From NCBI GenBank assembly GCA_026874595.1, contig CM049306.1, forward strand, positions 50,232,019-50,296,018: a stretch of 64,000 bases of DNA, given 5' to 3'. Below are positions 56,156 to 64,000 of the stretch, piece by piece. Positions within the stretch are counted from its first letter, which is position 1. The number at the start of each line of letters is the position of its first letter. The position numbers and the translations under genes are program-made. The notes under the pieces are model-generated. The model had not been told where the DNA came from. It searched no databases and worked only from the letters and a program-made list of their open reading frames with translations. The stretch is from Sipunculus nudus. Its lineage: Eukaryota > Annelida > Sipuncula > Golfingiida > Sipunculidae.

Positions 56156-59100
56156 ATAAATAAATAATAAAATATGTAAAATTCGCTAAGTTGTCTTCTA
56201 GAAACGGGATTATTGGCGGTATAATGTTTGAATATTATTTTTTCAAATCTGGTTCCTGAGGCAGTCTTGTGCATAGAAAAGTCGTCAAAACAACAATATG
56301 TCACTTTTGTTTCAACATTAGAGGTATTATACCATCTCAACATGTTTTTTTTATAAAATATAAAAAGATACTGCATTTTATTTGAAGTCGATGGTACATA
56401 GTTAGGTATTCAAATGTCTAAGACAAGCTCATTCACCGAGAAGCAATAATTAAATAATTCGTCCATTTTTAACGGAGTAAAACCACATACCGTTCGTTAG
56501 GAAACTGAGAACTGATCAGCGAGAAAAGTTATTTTCAAAGAAAAAAGTATGGCTTTTTTTATTCTCTGTCGACAGGACTCTTTCCATTAAGGTCTGGTCA
56601 GGATTTCATTGGACACCTATAGTTTTTTTGTTAGTATTTCATCTGCAAGCATTTTTAGTTCAAGTTGCCACCAGCCTAGCCTAATATCTGCGCCAATATT
56701 GATACTAAATACTGAATTAGGTTAGTTCTGCGAAAAAAAAGGCAGAACTTCATATTTTACTCCTAAAACCTGTTATTACGTGGATGGTGGCATGTTTTGC
56801 TCCGTAGACTGAAAGTTATTTAAACTTTCAGAAGGGATACCTTTCGTCGTCTAGTCGTCTGGCCGTTAGTATGGCACGTTACATAACTTTCAGAGCTATA
56901 CACTTTTAACTTGGCTGTCAGAAAGGCCTGGTGTGATCTTTATGGATACTTGAAATTGGTTCATGTACAGTTATATGTCTCTGAGAAATGGACAGAAATT
57001 TAATTTACAGAAGTGAAACCATATTAAATATGTGCATACACGCACATATAATATTCTTGTATAACCACTGTCACCGAACCTCTTCAGTTGTGAACTAAAG
57101 CGTTTCCACACGTGACCTACCATCACCATTTAACCTGAAATTTTAAAATATTTTCATGCCATTATCTGTTATTTCACGTTGTATGAAGAAAAACATACTT
57201 TACTCTGTTGGTGTTGCTTGCGGTAAGATGATATCGTATTTGTTGTCCTTTATCATGCAAGTTGTCTCAATTCATCTCGGATAATTTTATAATTAATTAA
57301 AATGCTAGTTAACATAAACAGATAATATAGATTTTCATTTTATAATGTGCAAGGTTTCATCTGGTTTGTCATTCATTTATGAAGTTTTGTCGTTAGTTTC
57401 AGGTTATATTTTCAATTGTTTATATGTGTAAGGGTACATACATCTCAATAGCTAAAATCTTCAAATCAGACGTTGAATGGGAAGTATATAATAGAAATGG
57501 TCTTAAGTCCCTTCAACAACTCAAATATTTTATTTATATTCGAGTAAAAAAAGACACAAACGTAGCATAGCTCGTATAAACTAGGCTTTCGCAGTGGTGA
57601 AAAGTAAAATGATACAGAAACTGAAAGAGTTTTGTGTTATAGCACATTTTCAGTTGATAAAAATAGCAGTTCTGCAGTTTATATCCTTTCGAAGTAGTTT
57701 TAGTCAGTCTCATTTATAAATGTAACCCAGCCTCCTTACAACATTGCTTTTTGTCAGAAGTGTGTTTGTTCTTCGCCGGCATGTTAACCAACTTCCTGTG
57801 AAAGCTGCGCCAAGCTTCTAATTCCTGACTTTACAATCCGATTTCATTCAAATTTGATTTCATGTTTCGGCTTGCGAGTAGCTCAAATTGGACACATATT
57901 GGTGGCGCCACCAATATTGACCTTCTTTCTGTAAGCAAAAATTACATGATTGATTAATAGTTTCTGAGTTAGAAAATATGAGTACTTTAATCTTTCCTGA
58001 TAGGAATTTAAACAAGTATGACTTGAGTTTTTGGTGTAGTATATTTTATAATTTGATGTAAATTTTAACACTTTCAGTGTATGTTTACAAGACGTCATGT
58101 CGGTAATAAAATATCACAGGTACAGCTAAAGCTATAAGCACCCAACTTGTTTATGAATCAACTAACTTGTATGTGTATGTAAGGGAAACGAAGTGTAATA
58201 TTTGTTTCCTTACATCCTTTGAAGCATTTAGTAATTTCCATTTCCATAAATGTTCAGGAATAAACTATTAACACTTTGTCTTTCAGTTGTTCGGAATCAA
58301 ACGAGCGTGAGGTTGATCATGAATTTTCAAACTTTGATTTGTTTATACATAATATATCTCTAACCAACACTCTGAAGAATGTATGCGCCTATCTACACCA
58401 AATTATCAAACCAAAGCGAGGGACATAAATTCCATCTTTTTTTATACATACGTAGTTTTAAATATATTGTTGATTTTACCATAAAACCACGTATATCCTT
58501 TATCTGAATTAATTGATAATAGTTTCAAAGCCAAGTAACGCTTTCAAGCTTTGAAGGTTAATTTGTATCATGCGACAATTCTGGAGTAGATATTTCAGGA
58601 AAAATGAAAGACAGGGCACACTCAAACTGAGGGCACTGTACATTCGTCCAGGCGCATACCACCTGCCTACTGCTTGAAAAAGCAGCCTTTACCGTATACG
58701 GCATTCAGGACACTTGGCATAGGGCCAAGAGTGTTCCGAACATTTAGAGCGGGGTAAAGCGAGATTAATAGAAAAAGAATAAGATTAAAACATTATTATT
58801 CGTCTTGCAATGCTCAAAACAGAACGATTATAACTACAGCGTGAGGAATATATTAATGATACTGATATCTGGCAGGTTTACTTTTACTCATTTTCGGTTT
58901 ACAATCGTCCACAATATCATTTTTCCAACTGAGAGAATTACATATAAACATGTATAATACCCTGTTACGTTAGATATTTTTGTTCATATTTTTTTCATCA
59001 CTTATACTTAAACTTGAAATTATTTAGAATTTCTTTAATTTCTACGGAATAACATTCATTGGCAGAACATCATTCAGAATCACGGATCCAAAGTTTGTTC

Positions 59101-62100
59101 TTGATCATTTAAATTGTTCAGTAACGTCATACTGCAAGATCAGATAAAGTTTCAGTATACTGAGTTGATGTATATAAAAGTCGCTTTTGGCAAGAAGAAT
59201 GAACAATAAAGCCATCGTTAATGAATGGTCGGAAAAAATGTTGGTTAGAATAAACAGAACAATATATCTGCGAAAGTAAGGCACATGAAAAACAGTCAAT
59301 GATTATTTTATATAATGCTAGAAACTGAAAGAATCACTTGCGTCTTGATATAATCCATATCGAGTGATATATGTTTAACTCTTCTGAACCGAAAACAATG
59401 GTAAATTGGATCTCAGAAAAAGGAAGAAACAGATGTGAGGCAAACCGTATTTAAATATATTAATATTAAAATAAATATCAAATGATATAATGGAAGCTTT
59501 TAAAAATATATCGGAAGAATTTTAAGACTAATACTAAAAATGAGTATCTGAACTCAAGCTCTTGCTGTTAAAAAAGGAAACCATATGATAAAATTGTTTT
59601 ATTTTCAAGAAATTGCACATAGTCAGTCGAAGAGTCTTACAGTGATTTTCTCGCTTCATTATTCACAACAGAAGAAAAACAAATTAAATAACGAATAATG
59701 ATCTTTACCAGTAATGCACGTACGTACGCCATTATCACTGAATCGAAACTCAAATGAAAAAATAACCATATTAAAAATAATGTATAAAACACAATTACTG
59801 CATACAGATAAAGATGCAACCCTAACCTATACTACAGTCCGAACTGTTTAAAAGGTTAAAGCTACTTTATGTGTGTTATGGTGATCGTAATATAGTTATT
59901 TATACAATAGTCGAGTGAGCGATGATAGAGCAATATCACTTACATTCCTCGTACATGTGGAAATCGATGTTTCTTCTGTATTGTTAACATTAAATAATAG
60001 TTACATTTTATCCATTTTGTTATCTTAGTGGGATACGCATTTTACTTTGTAATCCATTTTTAACCTCTAATTGTTTTACAATTAAGCGCAGAAATTTCGC
60101 GGGGTACTTTATACCTGCATATATTCAGATATACATGTTCGGTAATATGTTATCTGGTTATCAGCATAGGCGGATACATGTTTAAGAAAAAGGGGGGGCA
60201 TCCTGGAACAGGTAAACAAGTGTAATCATTAATCATTACTCTCGCTTCCAGAAGCAGAGAAGAAATCGGCCGTAGTTTTCGGTATTAAGCGAATATTTTC
60301 CAAGATTTTATTGTCCAAAAGATGAGACGCGCGTATCATGCACCTTCTAAAATTGTGTAATTACTAATTACATGACTGTAAATATTATATAGAATATCTT
60401 CTGTTAAAAAAAAAACAAATATAAAGGGATGATGAGGTTGCGGTGGCGAAGTACCAACATGATAGAGGTGGCAACAGTGATACTCAATAGCAATTTTATT
60501 GCATAAGGTTAAGGAAAAGGATTAGGCCCAATTAATATGCTTCATATGCAATTTATCAAACAACAGATTATATAAACTTTATCAACAGAGCTTTTAATAA
60601 AAAAAATATACACAGAGAATGAATTAAGCCTATCGTCAAACCGAATCTGTTTTCTCTTACCGGTAAATTGTATCCCAATATTTATTCTACCTGGATACTC
60701 TACCTTTTTCAACTAATATACAAAATTTGATATCATTTTATACATGGAAACCTGCGCTATGTGGTGTTCTGTGGTAGGAAAAAACGATTTTAACCACGTC
60801 AAAGGGTTTGTTTTATTTCACATGAACCGCCTGAAAGTGTAATTTACTGTGTGCTCAGTTTACCTATTACCTGCGAATCATGATTATATGTATATATTCT
60901 ATATTTAAACTAAACCCTAGTTTTCTCTGGACATTAGGACCGACTAAGATATGGCATATTATTTCGTTTAAATCATAACACAGCAACTAAATGTAATTGA
61001 ATGCACCGAAACCAAATCGTTATAACCTACACTGTTAGGGAGAAATATAGTAGATGTAGCCATTATGAAAATTTTAATAATAATAAATAAAATTATTACA
61101 GCTATGGAAGAAATTCATTGGGCTGTATATCAAATACAAGATCTGTTACAGTGGTAAAACTGCTACTTGAAAGACTTTTTATCTATTATTTCAGGCATGT
61201 AAAAGGTGTAAACGTACATAAAATCTCACAAATGACACTAAATTCAAACTCATTGTACACAGATTCACTAGCCAGGCGGTGGTCTATTATTATTATTATT
61301 ATTATTATTATTAAGAAAACGTTTCAGTGCGCATCACCTGACATGCAAATCCTAGCAAACATACCAGTACCGGCACGTACATATATTGAGTCCAGACTAG
61401 GCCATGTGGTTGCAGTATGGGGAGATCAAGGTGTAAGAAAAAACTATATTTAGTCAAGAAAAGACTAGGATTATATGACTCTTGAAACATCAGAACCGTA
61501 AAGTTAGTACTATAGAAAAATGGTCACAGCCATCAACATAAAAGCCCATCAACAGAGCGATGTAATTTCCAATATCATTAAAATAAATGAGGTGCAATCA
61601 CTGATCCACAGGGTCCTTCAAATCGGCCATTTCTTATAACATTACTTGCATACAAACAAAGAAAATGCTAGTTCTTCTAAGAAATTTGCATATTGAAAAC
61701 AATGCTCATCTTCTGTTACCGATTATCATTAAAATATCATTATATTGATATCAAAATAATTTTGAAAGAGAATGCAGAATTCAAAATTTATATCAACAAC
61801 AGCGTCTATCGAATTTGAGCGATAATAGAGTGATAAACACACTGATCTTGTCAAGATTTCGTTCATTGTAAAATCCACATGGCGGTCATTTAAACATTTT
61901 ATTCCCAAGGTAAAATTAATTATTACAAGACTTACTCCCCAGCCAAATACACCAGCTGTGAAATTAAGCGTTTCGCATGCTCAGGAGTTAAATGTTTCGA
62001 CTAGACTTAAATGTGTTTGAACGTGGTGGACTCTTGGAATGTTTCTATAAACACTATACAGGTTACACAAAATAAGTAAGAAAATCATTCTGGTGTTAAA

Positions 62101-63179
62101 GCTATGTTATGATATTGATTCTTATCCAAGCAGTCTGATATGGTATCCGTGCCCTGGCATCCACTCATAGATCGATAAGATCTACAAATATACACAGACA
62201 CAGGGAAGGGGTTATTTTTTGTCGGAGGTTACAAAGCAAGACGAATGCAAAGTGAGACGAATAAGACCGCACTAGCAATCATCCATCTGTAATGATTGCT
62301 TGAATTTAGTTGTAAATCGTAATAAGTACCTAAGCATTCTTTACGATCCCTACCATTGCTGCTCTAACCATATAAAACACAATTAATCGAGACAAATGCC
62401 CCTGGTGTTTTTAAAAATTAAACTTTATTAAACCGAGTTGTATGTTCTGTAATCAAATACTGTTTGTTCATGGTTGTCAGTTGAGTTTAAGGAGCTTAAA
62501 ATATCAACAAATAACCTCGCTATGAAAGTAGATCAGTATATAAGGCATACAAGATTTGTCAACTTTGGGACTAGAATAGGTACCGGATTTCACCTTTCGG
62601 TTATATACACTTGCAAGTTCAAATTCCATTGAGAATATTTTAGCCTGTCAGTCATAAGATCCTAAGTGTCACTGCTTTCAGTCCAGCCTTCTCAAGAAAA
62701 CGGGGACTCGGGCCTTTACCGGGATTAAATTTTGGATCTTTTGTTGTATACTCGATTTAATACAATCGGCTTAGCAGACGTAAGATCACATGGCAAGGTA
62801 TTCCTTAAAAATGAAACTATGTAAATAACATTTGATCTACAATACTCCGTTCTCGGCTCTGGAAGGGCAATCGAGTTATACATTGCATGTCTTTTTGAGT
62901 AATCATGAGAGCATTTAACAAATACAATAATTGTTTCTTTTATATAATGATCATGCTTCGTGTTTAATATATTAAATCTATATCATTTTATTAACATTAC
63001 GTTTTCAAATCGATTATAGGAAAATGACGATCTGGTTTGTATGACTTTCATTTATGAGTTCATTAATTTAGCGGTCGTTACAATAAAATTCTGTTTTACA
63101 AATTGATTTTGGTTGATTTACACCCAAAGAAATATATTGTTTAATTAACCTACGCTGTTAATTTTTAAATTCCCCTGGG

Positions 63180-63241
<62 letters not shown>

Positions 63242-64000
63242 CTTATCGTATTACACGTAGTATTCCTTTTCATTGTCGTAAGTGAATGAGAATTTAAAAT
63301 GAAAAAAAAAAAGATTCATTACATTTTCGTTTGTAGGTTATTTTACTAATAACAGGTATGTCAACAAACTTGATTTCTAGAAAATCTGTTTAAGTCGAAT
63401 GGGCTTTCGTATCAAATACAAGTCTACCACTTACCAATTTGTTTCGGTGTCTAAGTACCATTGATAAGAACCATTGCTTTTTCATTTGTTTTTATATTTT
63501 AATATTTATAAGAGATTTTTCTACATCCTCGCTCTTATACCATGGTAAAGATTCATGATTGAAAGCAAAGGGGCCTTCCGTTTTAAATGTTCATCTTAAA
63601 GGGCATTTCTTCGGTAGCATGACAAAGATAAATTGCTGGTTTTTAAGCTTCTTCTTATAAATTTTATATCAAGAATATTTATCATTTGTGCTTATTAATT
63701 ATTTTTGAAGAAATCTGTTATATAATGGCTAAAACATGATTGTGTGAAGGTTTATGGCTTTTACGACACCAGTGCTCCGGTGGGGAAAACTGTGTCGGTG
63801 GTATTTACAAGATACTGTTGACTAAGCGGAAGGTGACAACTCATTGTGTTAAACGCTAGACTGTATGTCAGAGTAAAGTGTAATTTTAGTTCATTCTTAA
63901 AGAAGCCGAAAATTCATCCACGAAGAGTTATTATCCTCGCGTTCAGCTGAAAAGGGACTACTACACAGGCTTTCTGGTAGATGTATACTCGCCCAGCTGA
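55000..64000. other. AT-rich DNA without recognisable genes
   Basis: About 9 kb of mostly AT-rich, unique-looking sequence, read as intron or intergenic. Simple repeats are (TA)n at about 56077-56152 and 63187-63238, (ATT)n at 61287-61313 and a short G run at 60191-60197. All reading frames are short, and the longest (61118-61453) crosses the (ATT)n tract. No tRNA-like box pair, LINE motif or consensus exon was found. The end at 64000 is open. Confidence 0.45.

Noticed and set aside
1-64000. CRISPR arrays, prokaryotic operons, ribosomal RNA genes, intact viral genes
   Set aside because: None is visible. Repeats are satellite, minisatellite or transposon type, and no rRNA core sequences or viral-type open frames were found.

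Overview
The window is animal (metazoan) nuclear DNA from a repeat-dense, AT-rich, gene-poor region. Long (TA)n tracts, decayed LINE reverse transcriptase fragments, tRNA-derived SINEs, Helitron ends and candidate GT...AG exons all point that way. The mix resembles marine invertebrates such as molluscs, but I cannot name the species. There are no operons, CRISPR arrays or prokaryotic genes. No complete host gene can be identified with confidence; most of the window is transposable-element debris, tandem repeats and unique noncoding DNA.

Layout. 1-1.2 kb is a CpG-rich satellite of about 245 bp units ending in inverted sub-repeats. 2.0-3.2 kb holds a 75 bp duplication and a 33 bp minisatellite. 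3.3-11.1 kb is a nest of mobile elements: an LTR-like element (3963-4505), two related non-autonomous Helitrons (5809 or 5654-6719, and 9921-11108), the 5' end of a third (7290), an L2/CR1-type LINE tail (7775-8818) and a 161 bp element with LTR-like ends around a tRNA-like promoter (9757-9917). 12.2-18.6 kb holds a decayed LINE on the minus strand, two longer members of the LTR family (14259-15133 plus, 17827-18627 minus) and a tRNA-derived SINE (minus, 16914-17312). 22.9-23.6 kb is a 29 bp minisatellite. 25.6-27.3 kb is a nearly perfect triplication of a roughly 575 bp unit, ending at two perfect CRE sites upstream of a TATA box. 28.85-33.07 kb is a large inverted repeat with arms of about 1 kb. 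38.5-40.8 kb holds a second SINE copy, AGTCC-rich arrays, a GA tract and a 28-29 bp minisatellite.

Candidate host features cluster at 46-55 kb, where GC content rises: promoter-like motifs (NRF1, ETS, E-box and YY1 type), a CpG-rich block at 52.76-53.11 kb, an ATG in perfect Kozak context at 53329, and several exon-like segments. The best of these is 54784-54885, which has consensus splice sites and is 102 nt long. These are compatible with the 5' part of a plus-strand gene with long introns, but no protein family is recognised. From 55 to 64 kb I see AT-rich intron-like or intergenic DNA with only microsatellites.

All reading is by eye. Repeat boundaries are approximate to a few bases and homology statements come from direct comparison within the window or from recognised family motifs.
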